Origin: Gallalistipes aquisgranensis
GTDB taxonomy: Bacteria; Bacteroidota; Bacteroidia; Bacteroidales; Rikenellaceae
Assembly: GCF_014982715.1 (NCBI RefSeq)
Contig: NZ_JADCJY010000001.1
Span: forward strand, 1,674,001-1,738,000
Direction of reading: 5' to 3'
Length of the DNA stretch: 64,000 nt
The notes under the pieces are model-generated. The model was given only the letters and a program-made list of their open reading frames with translations, did not search any database and was not told where the DNA came from. Position 1 is the stretch's first letter. Each line of letters starts with the position of its first letter. Shown in pieces: positions 1 to 7,813 of this stretch. A program made the position numbers and the translations under genes.

Positions 1-73
1 CGGTCTCGATCACTTCGCCGTTCACCGTCAGCGTATAGCTGAGCGATACAAATGTGTTTTCTCCAATTTTCAT
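1..73 (-). CDS. slyD: SlyD-like FKBP-type peptidyl-prolyl isomerase (5' part only)
   Basis: Only the first 24 codons lie in the window; the gene runs off the left edge. The visible N-terminus begins MKIGENTFVSLSYTLTVNG and continues with EVIET. This is the typical opening of SlyD/FKBP isomerases, where a short KFVSLSYxL strand leads into the catalytic FKBP domain. Such proteins are cytoplasmic prolyl isomerases and chaperones, often metal-binding through a His-rich tail, but neither the active site nor the tail can be seen here. The start is the ATG at 73, with a promoter-like box about 37 bases upstream. The family call rests on the N-terminus alone. Confidence 0.7.
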   Translation of the reverse strand, partial: MKIGENTFVSLSYTLTVNGEVIET

Positions 74-109
74 CTTATGCGTTATTAATGTGTATATGCG
101 TTGAAATGA

Positions 110-117
110 CAAAGTTA
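110..117 (-). promoter_or_regulatory. -7 promoter box upstream of slyD
   Basis: The minus strand reads TAACTTTG, an exact match to the Bacteroidota primary sigma factor -7 consensus TAnnTTTG, 37 bases before the slyD start and in an AT-rich gap. No clear -33 TTG is seen. Confidence 0.6.
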
Positions 118-196
118 AAAATTCCGCCCGGGATTCCGCCATAAATCGGAAATAAAAGTTCCCACGAGGATACACGGGCCGAAGAGCGCAAGAATC

Positions 197-1210
197 TTAC
201 CGAACGGGCTCCTCCGCTGGACCTATCCGGCGCAGCGTCCTCCGGTCGCCCGCAATCAGCCTGTCGATCAGCCGGGCCGCCCGGTCACGGTCGGCCCCTT
301 CGCGGAACACCAGACAGGAGTGGCATCCTTCCGGCCCCTCCTCCCAGCGGTTGCTCCCGTCCGGCATCACCACGCAACGGCCGGCGGAACGGTATCCGAA
401 AAAGTCGTCCGCCCGGTCGGTCAGAAGCAGCACCGCGGTCTGGTCCCAGCTGGCCCGCCCGGCGAAACGGTTGTAGAGTTCGTAAGCCCGGCGGACGGGA
501 TGCCTGTCCGGAAACCTTCTCTTCAGGTACGGACCGCCGGACCGCACCTCCCGACCGATCTCCCAACCCGAAAAGACCGCACGTCCCGGCCAGTTGTCAA
601 GACAGTAGAGGGTCGCTTCGGGATCGGGACGATAGAAATTGGCCTCCTTCCCTTCCGGAAACCGTCCGCCCATGCAGAGCCACCGGGACACTTTGCGCCC
701 GGCCAGCTGCACGCCCGTGAGCGGCGAGTGTCCGTCCGGAGCGGAGCGGAGCAGATCGCGCAGCGAACTCAGATGGCCGATCGTAAGCACCGTCACACTG
801 CTGTCGGGACTCTCCGCCAGCAATCTGCGGTACAACGAGGCAGCCTCCTCGAAATCCGTCCACGCCCCGGCCGCCCGGGGAAACTCCTCGGCGATCTGAC
901 GGGTATAACGCGAGTGGTTCCGCATATTCGCCTGATGGACGTTCACCCCGATCGGCATGTCGGGATACCCGTAAAAGGTGCAGATCGCCTGCGTACAGAG
1001 AGCGGCATAGGTATCGTCGCTCGTGACCACGATTCCCCGCAGGTCGACCACGCCCCGGGCATGCAGGTTCAGTAGCATGGCGAGCGCCCCCGCATCGTCC
1101 ACGTCCGAGTCGATGTCCGTGTCGAGAATCACCCGCCGGGCCGCATCGGCCTGCACACAGGCGCAAAGGGCCAGAAGACACAGACCCAGGTATCGAAACA
1201 TTCTCTTCAT
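197..1210 (-). CDS. Exported nucleoside hydrolase family protein
   Basis: This is a 337-residue protein with a signal peptide (residues 1-23, ending near VQADA). The mature protein opens with RRVILDTDIDSDVDDAGALA at about 26-43, the Asp-rich calcium/ribose-binding motif of inosine/uridine-type nucleoside hydrolases. The usual DTDIGSDxDD has Asp in place of Gly at residue 34. A second family signature, WDQTAVL with a conserved Asp, lies near residue 255. The family cleaves the N-glycosidic bond of ribonucleosides. Export suggests action on external nucleosides or a related glycoside. It is downstream of gcvP on the same strand, but a hairpin separates the two. The exact substrate cannot be read from the sequence. 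Confidence 0.8.
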   Translation of the reverse strand: MKRMFRYLGLCLLALCACVQADAARRVILDTDIDSDVDDAGALAMLLNLHARGVVDLRGIVVTSDDTYAALCTQAICTFYGYPDMPIGVNVHQANMRNHSRYTRQIAEEFPRAAGAWTDFEEAASLYRRLLAESPDSSVTVLTIGHLSSLRDLLRSAPDGHSPLTGVQLAGRKVSRWLCMGGRFPEGKEANFYRPDPEATLYCLDNWPGRAVFSGWEIGREVRSGGPYLKRRFPDRHPVRRAYELYNRFAGRASWDQTAVLLLTDRADDFFGYRSAGRCVVMPDGSNRWEEGPEGCHSCLVFREGADRDRAARLIDRLIAGDRRTLRRIGPAEEPVR

Positions 1211-1230
1211 TCCGTCAATTTATAATAATA

Positions 1231-1263
1231 ACGGAGGGAAGGCGGATTCCGTCTTCCCTCCGT
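1231..1263 (-). terminator. Hairpin terminator between gcvP and the nucleoside hydrolase gene
   Basis: An 11-bp perfect stem (ACGGAGGGAAG with CTTCCCTCCGT) encloses an 11-base loop. In the minus direction it lies just past the gcvP stop and is followed by an AT-rich tail rather than a clean T-run, so efficiency is uncertain. Confidence 0.5.
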
Positions 1264-1277
1264 ACGTTTTTCCTCCG

Positions 1278-4136
1278 TTACTCCTCTTCATGCAGAGAGG
1301 CGCAGGTACAGCACAGGTTGCGGTCTCCGTATCCCCCGTCGATCTTGCTCACATAAGGGAAGAATTTGCTCTCCTTCACCCACCGGAGCGGGAAGGCCGC
1401 CTGCATCCGCGAGTAGGGATGCGCCCATCCGTCGGAAGCGATCTCCGGAGCCGTGTGCGGAGCATTGACCAGCAGGTTGTCGGCCTTCTGTTCCTCCCCC
1501 GCGGCGGCGATGGCCTCGCATTCGCGCTTGATCGAGATCATCGCCTCGATGAAACGATCCATTTCGGCTTTCGGCTCGCTCTCGGTGGGTTCCACCATGA
1601 AAGTGTCGTGCACGGGGAACGAGAGCGTCGGCGCATGGAACCCGTAGTCCATCAGACGACGGGCCACATCGGCGCACTCCACGCCGTAATCCTTGCGGAA
1701 ATGCTGCAGGTCGAGGATCATCTCGTGCCCCACCCGGCCGTTCTCGCCTGTGTAATAGGTGCGGTATTCGTCTTTCAGCGCACAGGACATATAGTTGGCG
1801 TTCAGGATGGCCGTCTCCGTAGCGGCCCGCAGCCCCTTTTCGCCCAGCATTTTGATGTAACCGTAAGTGATCGGCAGCAACATGGCGCTTCCGTAGGGGG
1901 CCCCGGCCACGGCCGTGATTCCTTCGCGGCCGCCCGTCTCCACGACCGGATGGGAGGGCAGGAACGGAGCCAGGTGCTTCGCCACGCAGATCGGGCCCAC
2001 GCCGGGACCGCCGCCGCCATGAGGCATGCCGAAGGTCTTGTGCAGGTTCAGATGGCAGACGTCCGCCCCGATATAGCCCGGATTGGTCAGACCCACCTGG
2101 GCGTTCATGTTCGCACCGTCCATGTAGACCTGTCCGCCGGCATCGTGGATGATGTCCACGATCTCCCGGATGCGGCTTTCGAACACGCCGTGCGTGGAAG
2201 GATAGGTCACCATGATTCCGGCCAGTTCGCTGGCGTGCTCGGCCGCCTTGGCCCGCAGGTCCTCCACGTCGATGTTGCCGTGTCCGTCGCAGGCCACCAC
2301 CACGATCTTCATACCGGCCATCGCCGCCGAAGCGGGATTGGTGCCATGCGCCGAAGCGGGAATCAGCACCACATTGCGATGCCCCTGCCCGCGGCTCTGA
2401 TGCCAGGCCCGGATCACCATGAGGCCCGAATATTCGCCGGCCGCCCCCGAATTGGGTTGCAGCGAAGTGGCGGCGAAGCCCGTAATGACAGCCAGGTCGT
2501 GTTCCAGCTCCCGGATCATCTCCAGATAGCCTTCCGCCTGGTCCCTCGGCACGAAGGGGTGCATGTTGCCGAATCCGGCCAGCGACAGCGGCATCATCAT
2601 GGCCGCCGCGTTGAGCTTCATCGTACACGAACCCAGCGAAATCATGCTGTCGGCCAGCGAAATGTCGCGGTGTTCGAGCCGTTTGATATAACGCATCATA
2701 TCGGTCTCGTTGCGGTAGAGCCGGAAAACGGGCTCCGTCAGAATCGGACTGCGGCGCACGAGGTTCGCCGGCAGGGCGGCCTGCTGCGGCACCTTCACGC
2801 TCCGGGGAGCCTTACGCCCGGCGGCCTCGGCGAAGACGGCCACGACCTGGAGCACCTCCTCGCCGGTCGTCACCTCGTCGAAACTCATCCGCACCCGGTT
2901 CTCGTCCGGATAGAAGAAATTGATACCCCGTTCCAGCGCGGCCTGCTGCACGACGGCAGCCTCGGCCTCCACCTCCAGCGTGTCGAAAAAGAGCTCCGAA
3001 GCCAGCCTGAAGCCCATCTCCCGGAGCGCGGCGGCCACAGCCGCCGCATGCGTGTGGATGTGCTCGGCGATGCGCCTCAGCCCCTCGGCCCCGTGATAGA
3101 CGGCATAAAAACCGGACATGGTGGCCATCAGCGCCTGGGCGGTGCAGATGTTCGAAGTGGCCTTTTCGCGTTTGATGTGTTGCTCGCGCATCTGAAGCGC
3201 CATGCGCAGCGCCTTGTTGCCCAGCCGGTCGACCGAAACGCCGATGATGCGGCCCGGCATGTTGCGTTTGAACGCCTCGCGCGTGGCCATGAACCCGGCA
3301 TGCGGGCCCCCGAAGCCCATCGGAAGACCGAAACGCTGGGTCGATCCCACGGCGATGTCGGCCCCCCATTCACCCGGAGCCTTCAGCAGCACGAGCGCCA
3401 TCGGGTCGCAGGCAGCCGCCACCAGCACGCCGCGGGCATGGGCCGCCGCCGTGAAGTCGTCGTAGTCGTTGACCGCACCGTTGGCCGCGGGATACTGCAC
3501 CACGGCACCGAACTCGCGGCCCGAGAACTCATAGGTCGAAAAGTCGTCCCGGACGATCTCGATCCCGTACGGTTCCGAACGGGTCAGGAGCAGGTCGAAG
3601 GTCTGCGGGAAGATATTCTCGTCCACGAACAGGATGTTGCGGCCCTCCTTCACCGCCTCGCGCGAACGCAGCGCATACATCATGAGCATCGCCTCGGCCG
3701 TGGCCGTCGCTTCGTCGAGCAGCGAACAGTTGGCGATCTCCATGCCCGTGAGCGAGATCACCGCCGTCTGGAAATTGAGCAGCGCCTCGAGCCGGCCCTG
3801 CGAAATCTCGGCCTGGTAGGGCGTATAGGAGGTGTACCACGAAGGATTTTCGAAGACGTTGCGGGCGATCACTGCAGGGGTCGCCGTGGGATAGTATCCC
3901 ATGCCGATGAACGAGCGCAGCTGCCGGTTCCTGCCGGCCAGCGCACGGATGTGGGCGGCGAACTCGTATTCGGTCATCCCCTCGGGAAGGTCGAGCGGCT
4001 TGCGCAGCCGGATCGAAGCGGGAATCACCTGGGAAATAAGCTCTTCCACACTCCCGACGCCGATCGTCTCCAGCATCGGCCGCAGATCGTCGGGCGCGAT
4101 GCCCAGGTGACGGTCCGCAAATCTGTCCTGTGCCAT
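1278..4136 (-). CDS. gcvP: Glycine dehydrogenase (decarboxylating), P protein
   Basis: This 952-residue protein is the single-chain (alpha-beta fused) P protein of the glycine cleavage system. It uses PLP to decarboxylate glycine and pass the aminomethyl group to the lipoyl H protein. Features seen are the N-terminal RHLGI-type segment, the QAEISQGRLEALLNFQT stretch, a glycine-rich GGGGPG segment, and NLHKTFGMPHGGGG, in which Lys700 should be the PLP-binding lysine. The length is normal for the fused form (about 950). It stands alone here: gcvT and gcvH are not in the window. Start ATG at 4136 is preceded by a -7 box at 4184-4191. Confidence is very high because the sequence is strongly conserved. 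Confidence 0.97.
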   Translation of the reverse strand: MAQDRFADRHLGIAPDDLRPMLETIGVGSVEELISQVIPASIRLRKPLDLPEGMTEYEFAAHIRALAGRNRQLRSFIGMGYYPTATPAVIARNVFENPSWYTSYTPYQAEISQGRLEALLNFQTAVISLTGMEIANCSLLDEATATAEAMLMMYALRSREAVKEGRNILFVDENIFPQTFDLLLTRSEPYGIEIVRDDFSTYEFSGREFGAVVQYPAANGAVNDYDDFTAAAHARGVLVAAACDPMALVLLKAPGEWGADIAVGSTQRFGLPMGFGGPHAGFMATREAFKRNMPGRIIGVSVDRLGNKALRMALQMREQHIKREKATSNICTAQALMATMSGFYAVYHGAEGLRRIAEHIHTHAAAVAAALREMGFRLASELFFDTLEVEAEAAVVQQAALERGINFFYPDENRVRMSFDEVTTGEEVLQVVAVFAEAAGRKAPRSVKVPQQAALPANLVRRSPILTEPVFRLYRNETDMMRYIKRLEHRDISLADSMISLGSCTMKLNAAAMMMPLSLAGFGNMHPFVPRDQAEGYLEMIRELEHDLAVITGFAATSLQPNSGAAGEYSGLMVIRAWHQSRGQGHRNVVLIPASAHGTNPASAAMAGMKIVVVACDGHGNIDVEDLRAKAAEHASELAGIMVTYPSTHGVFESRIREIVDIIHDAGGQVYMDGANMNAQVGLTNPGYIGADVCHLNLHKTFGMPHGGGGPGVGPICVAKHLAPFLPSHPVVETGGREGITAVAGAPYGSAMLLPITYGYIKMLGEKGLRAATETAILNANYMSCALKDEYRTYYTGENGRVGHEMILDLQHFRKDYGVECADVARRLMDYGFHAPTLSFPVHDTFMVEPTESEPKAEMDRFIEAMISIKRECEAIAAAGEEQKADNLLVNAPHTAPEIASDGWAHPYSRMQAAFPLRWVKESKFFPYVSKIDGGYGDRNLCCTCASLHEEE

Positions 4137-4183
4137 AATCTACAAATAAGGTTTTATGTGATTCGTGATTTTCGTTTCCGACA

Positions 4184-4191
4184 CAAATCTA
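4184..4191 (-). promoter_or_regulatory. -7 promoter box upstream of gcvP
   Basis: The minus strand reads TAGATTTG (matches TAnnTTTG), 47 bases upstream of the gcvP start in a short AT-rich stretch. The -33 element is not clear. Confidence 0.55.
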
Positions 4192-4350
4192 CGAATATTT
4201 CACGACCCGCGCTTCACAATCCGCCATTTTAATCAACCTTTTGCTAACATTTTGCGACCGTTTTTCCCGTTCCGGTTGCGGATCGTCACCGGGGAACCCG
4301 GCGACACCTCCGGGGGACGCCGCATTCCGCCACGGGCATACGGTACCCCC

Positions 4351-4385
4351 TCCGTTTCCGGAGCTCGGGACATGCCGGAAACGGA
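4351..4385. repeat. 11-bp inverted repeat downstream of the nucleoside kinase gene
   Basis: TCCGTTTCCGG and CCGGAAACGGA are separated by 13 bases in the 276-bp gap between the kinase stop and the gcvP promoter. It could be a weak terminator for the kinase gene, but no T-run follows on the minus strand. Nothing else is recognisable in this gap apart from the gcvP promoter. Confidence 0.4.
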
Positions 4386-4412
4386 AAGCACGCACGGCGT
4401 GTCCGCCGAACG

Positions 4413-6083
4413 CTAATAGGTGAAACTGCTTCCGCCGATAAACTCCCTCAGCAGCGAGGTGGGAGGAATCTCGTCGGGTTTGATCGGGCTGAAATTGTCG
4501 ATAAAGCGCAACAGGCGGCGGGCCTCCCCGTATTCGGGAATCGTGTCGGGCACCTCGCGCAACATGGGCTCCACGAAACCGCGCAGCACCGAAATCTCGT
4601 AGAAGAGCGACGAGTTGAACATCACGTCGGCATTCTCCTGGTAGGGGAAGATATGCCGGTCTTCGCCCCTGCGCACGCTCTCCCAGCGCTGGAGCGTGGC
4701 CGTGGCATCGTTGCCCCGGGTGCGGTAGTCCCGCACGATGCGCCGCAGCAGGCGGTTGTCCGTGGTCGAGATGCGCGACAGGTCGTCCATCGACACGGAA
4801 GTAAAGGCCGAAATGTATATCTTGAACTTGTAGCGGTCATCCACCTGTTTCGTCAGTTCGGGATTGAGCCCGTGGATACCCTCCACCACCAGCACCGAGC
4901 GCTCGTCGAGACTGAGCGGCTTCTCGTGCCACTGCCGCTTGCCGGTGATGAAGTCGTAGCGGGGGACATCCACGCTGCCGCCGTTCATCAGCGTATTGAG
5001 GTGCTCGTTGAAAGCGGGCACATCGAGCGCCTCCAGCGCCTCGTAGTCGTAGTCACCGTTCTCGTCCTTCGGGGTCTTCTCCCGCTCCACGAAATAGTCG
5101 TCCAGCGAGATCAGCACGGGGTTCAGCCCCAGTATCCGGAGCTGGATGCCCAGCCGCTTGGCGAACGTGGTCTTGCCGCTGGACGAGGGACCCGAAATCA
5201 GCACCAGCCGCGCGCCCCGGCTCACGTTGGCGTCGAGGATCGAATCGGCGATGCTGCCCAGTTTCTTCTCGTGGAACGCCTCCGCCACCTTGATCAGTTC
5301 GCTCGCCTTGCCTTCCAGCACCTTGGCATTGAGGGAACCGATGGTCGAAACCCCCATCACGTCCACCCACGCCTTGTACTCCTTGAAGATGTCGAACATT
5401 TTGTCCTGGTGGATCATCGGCTCCAGCTGGTCGGGATCGGTCCGCTTCGGGATGGCCAGGTAGAGCCCGTTGTAATATTTCCGCACGTCGAACAGATGGA
5501 TGTAACCGGTCGACACGGCCAGCGCCCCGTAGAAATAGCCCACCATGTTGGCCAGCGAATAGATCGTGGCATAGAGCCGGGGACGGGTGTGCAGCAGGGC
5601 TATCTTGTCCTCGAACCCGAGCCGGCGGTACATCTCCTCGGCCTCCTGTGCGAGCACCCGCTGGCGGACGATCGGAATGTCCTGCGCCACCAGTTCGTTC
5701 ATGCGCGACTTGATCGCGTCGATCTCCGACTGGGGAATGTCGTCCATGCCTTCGATCTCGCAGTAGAAGCCTTTGGACACCGAATGTTTGATGCGGAACT
5801 TCCGTTCCGGATAGAGGTCGTAGACCGCCTTGCTCAGCGTGAAGAAGAGCGTGCGCTGGTAGACCCGCATCCCCTCGTAGTGCGTGATGTCGATGAACCG
5901 CACCGACAGCGGACAGTATATCCTGTAATCCAGCTCCTTGATCTTGTTGTTCACGTATGCCGCCAGAAAGGGGTGGTCGTTGTGCAGCGAAAGCATCTTC
6001 ATCACCTCCAGCAACGGCGTTCCCATATTCACATGCAACTGGCAGCCGTTGTTCTCGCAAATTACCTTGACCGTCTCCGTCAT
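4413..6083 (-). CDS. Nucleoside (uridine-like) kinase with ThrRS-like N-terminal domains
   Basis: This is a 556-residue two-part protein. Residues 1 to about 65 resemble a TGS domain. Residues 70-230 resemble the threonyl-tRNA synthetase editing region (KGFYCEIEGMDDIPQSEI, then DIPIVRQRV), but the HxxxH zinc motif expected in a working editing site is not seen. The C-terminal half is a P-loop kinase of the uridine kinase/phosphoribulokinase family, with Walker A GPSSSGKTTFAKR (Lys304), SLDDYFVERE and VVEGIHGLNP. Transfer of phosphate from ATP to a nucleoside is inferred from the family. ATG 6083 is chosen over an upstream in-frame start because GGAGAGA lies just before it and the TGS fold begins there. 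The fold assignment is firm; the substrate is not. Confidence 0.85.
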   Translation of the reverse strand: MTETVKVICENNGCQLHVNMGTPLLEVMKMLSLHNDHPFLAAYVNNKIKELDYRIYCPLSVRFIDITHYEGMRVYQRTLFFTLSKAVYDLYPERKFRIKHSVSKGFYCEIEGMDDIPQSEIDAIKSRMNELVAQDIPIVRQRVLAQEAEEMYRRLGFEDKIALLHTRPRLYATIYSLANMVGYFYGALAVSTGYIHLFDVRKYYNGLYLAIPKRTDPDQLEPMIHQDKMFDIFKEYKAWVDVMGVSTIGSLNAKVLEGKASELIKVAEAFHEKKLGSIADSILDANVSRGARLVLISGPSSSGKTTFAKRLGIQLRILGLNPVLISLDDYFVEREKTPKDENGDYDYEALEALDVPAFNEHLNTLMNGGSVDVPRYDFITGKRQWHEKPLSLDERSVLVVEGIHGLNPELTKQVDDRYKFKIYISAFTSVSMDDLSRISTTDNRLLRRIVRDYRTRGNDATATLQRWESVRRGEDRHIFPYQENADVMFNSSLFYEISVLRGFVEPMLREVPDTIPEYGEARRLLRFIDNFSPIKPDEIPPTSLLREFIGGSSFTY

Positions 6084-6205
6084 CTCGTCTCTCCGTTTAT
6101 TTATTTCGTACTCAGGCGCAACCGTCTTCCGTCCTCTCTCCGTCCGCAATGATGTTCCGTCCGGTCGCCGGAGGGGAAAACGGCTTCTAAAATAGGAATT
6201 TTTCG

Positions 6206-6213
6206 TACATTTG
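6206..6213 (+). promoter_or_regulatory. -7 promoter box upstream of the 5'-nucleotidase gene
   Basis: TACATTTG matches TAnnTTTG exactly and lies 24 bases before the ATG at 6237, downstream of an AT-rich stretch. No strong -33 TTG was found. Confidence 0.6.
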
Positions 6214-6236
6214 GCAAATCAAATTTCCATTCCTCC

Positions 6237-7709
6237 ATGAAACGCTCTATATTAAAACTCCGGATTCTACTGTTTATTGCCCTGCCGGCGCTGGCCGCCT
6301 CCTGCTGCGGGGAAAAGACCGTGACGATCATCTCCACCAACGACATCCACGGCGGAATCGACCGTTTTCCCTCGCTGGCCACGCTGGTCAAAGAGTACCG
6401 CGCGGCCGATTCGGCCCGTCTGCTGCTCATCGACGCCGGCGACCGCTGGACGGGCAACCCCTACGTGGACCTGGCCGAAAAACGGGGTTATCCGATCATC
6501 GAACTGATGAACGCACTGGGGTACCAGGCCGCGACCCTCGGCAATCACGAATTCGACCGGGGACAGGCCCTGCTCCAGGAGCGGATCGAAGAGAGCCGCT
6601 TCCCGAATCTGGTGGCCAACATGCGGAGCAGCGACAGCGCCCGCTTGCGGGCGCTGCCTCCCTACAAGATATTCAACGTGGACGGCATGCGCATCGCCCT
6701 GCTGGGCCTGCTGACCACCTATCCCAACGGACATCCCGTAGGCAAGGACGAACTCTTCACGGGCCTCGCCTTTCCCGATCCGGAACCGACCGCGCTCTCC
6801 TACAAAAACCTGCGCGACAGCAGCGACCTGTTCGTCGCCCTGACCCACATCGGCGTGGAGTCCGATTCGCTGCTGGCGACCCGGATGCCCGAACTCGACC
6901 TGATTATCGGAGGCCACAGCCACACGGTGCTGCCCGACGGAGGCAAACCCGTGAACGGCGTACTGGTCACCCAGACCGGCAAAGGGCTCAAATATGCGGG
7001 CATCACCACCGTCACACTCCGCTGCGGAAAGGTGAAGAAGATCGACAACCGGCTGGTACGGCTCGACACCGTCGCCCCCGACCCCGAGTTCGCCGCGATG
7101 GTCGAAACCTACAAATCGGCCCCCGCCCTGCAAAAGAGCGTCGGGTCCACCCGCACCGACCTGCTCAAGGAGGACCTGGCCGGCATTTTCGGCGATGTGA
7201 TGCGCCGGGCCGCCGGAGCGCAGTTCTCCTTCTACAATCTGGGCGGCGTACGCGTGGACACCCTTCCGGCGGGCCCGGTCACCGTGGCCGAAGTCTTCGG
7301 CATGGAACCGTTCGGCAGCACCGTCTACACGCTCGAAATGACCGGAGACCAGCTCCGGGAGCTCCTGCTCAACAAATTCAATTCCGAGGGCAACGAATCG
7401 CACAGCATCGACCTCTACCCTTCCGGTCTCGACTATACCGTTCTCACGGACGATGCCGGGGAGGGCGTCGACGTTCTTTTCACCCCGCGCCTCACACCCG
7501 GAAAGAAATACAAGGTGGCCCTCTCGGACTACGTACAGGGCGCCTACGACTACTCCCTGCGCGGAACAGCCTCGCCGACCGACCTGATCCTCACCGATCT
7601 GCTCACAGACTATTTCGGCAGGAACGACCCGATCGTGAAAACGGCACCCCGCCGCGGACACATCGCCAAACGGAACACGGACGAACAATCGCAAAAAAGA
7701 GGGGCATAA
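6237..7709 (+). CDS. 5'-nucleotidase / metallophosphatase lipoprotein (UshA family)
   Basis: This 490-residue protein has a hydrophobic leader ending in ALAASC (Cys23), so it is probably lipidated and outside the cytoplasm. The metallophosphatase domain shows NDIHGG (35-40), GDRW (68-71), GNHEFDRG (102-109) and GGHSH (225-229), which together bind the dinuclear metal centre. The C-terminal 5'-nucleotidase domain follows at about 300-470. The family removes phosphate from 5'-nucleotides and sometimes from UDP-sugars or other esters. Both domains are in one chain, slightly shorter than E. coli UshA (about 550). It has its own promoter and is followed by rpsA, which also has its own. With the secreted nucleoside hydrolase nearby, a role in nucleotide scavenging is plausible. 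Confidence 0.88.
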   Translation: MKRSILKLRILLFIALPALAASCCGEKTVTIISTNDIHGGIDRFPSLATLVKEYRAADSARLLLIDAGDRWTGNPYVDLAEKRGYPIIELMNALGYQAATLGNHEFDRGQALLQERIEESRFPNLVANMRSSDSARLRALPPYKIFNVDGMRIALLGLLTTYPNGHPVGKDELFTGLAFPDPEPTALSYKNLRDSSDLFVALTHIGVESDSLLATRMPELDLIIGGHSHTVLPDGGKPVNGVLVTQTGKGLKYAGITTVTLRCGKVKKIDNRLVRLDTVAPDPEFAAMVETYKSAPALQKSVGSTRTDLLKEDLAGIFGDVMRRAAGAQFSFYNLGGVRVDTLPAGPVTVAEVFGMEPFGSTVYTLEMTGDQLRELLLNKFNSEGNESHSIDLYPSGLDYTVLTDDAGEGVDVLFTPRLTPGKKYKVALSDYVQGAYDYSLRGTASPTDLILTDLLTDYFGRNDPIVKTAPRRGHIAKRNTDEQSQKRGA

Positions 7710-7713
7710 ACGA

Positions 7714-7742
7714 TTGTTTATCAGAAAAAATTCCTAATTTTG
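7714..7742 (+). promoter_or_regulatory. rpsA promoter (-33 and -7)
   Basis: TTG at 7714-7716 and TAATTTTG at 7735-7742 are separated by 18 bases. This fits the Bacteroidota TTTG/TAnnTTTG promoter architecture and is one of the clearest promoters in the window. The expected start site is near 7749, giving a leader of about 65 bases to ATG 7814. Confidence 0.7.
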
Positions 7743-7813
7743 TGGCCTGTTTCCTTCGGGAAATTCTATAAATAATGTCTAACTCATTAATTTGCAACGC
7801 ACAACTGATTAAC

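Noticed and set aside
1023-4232. Long plus-strand open frame (1069 codons) opposite gcvP
   Set aside because: Its product is Arg/His-rich with no recognisable domain and mirrors the gcvP codon pattern; GC-rich genes leave long antisense frames open.
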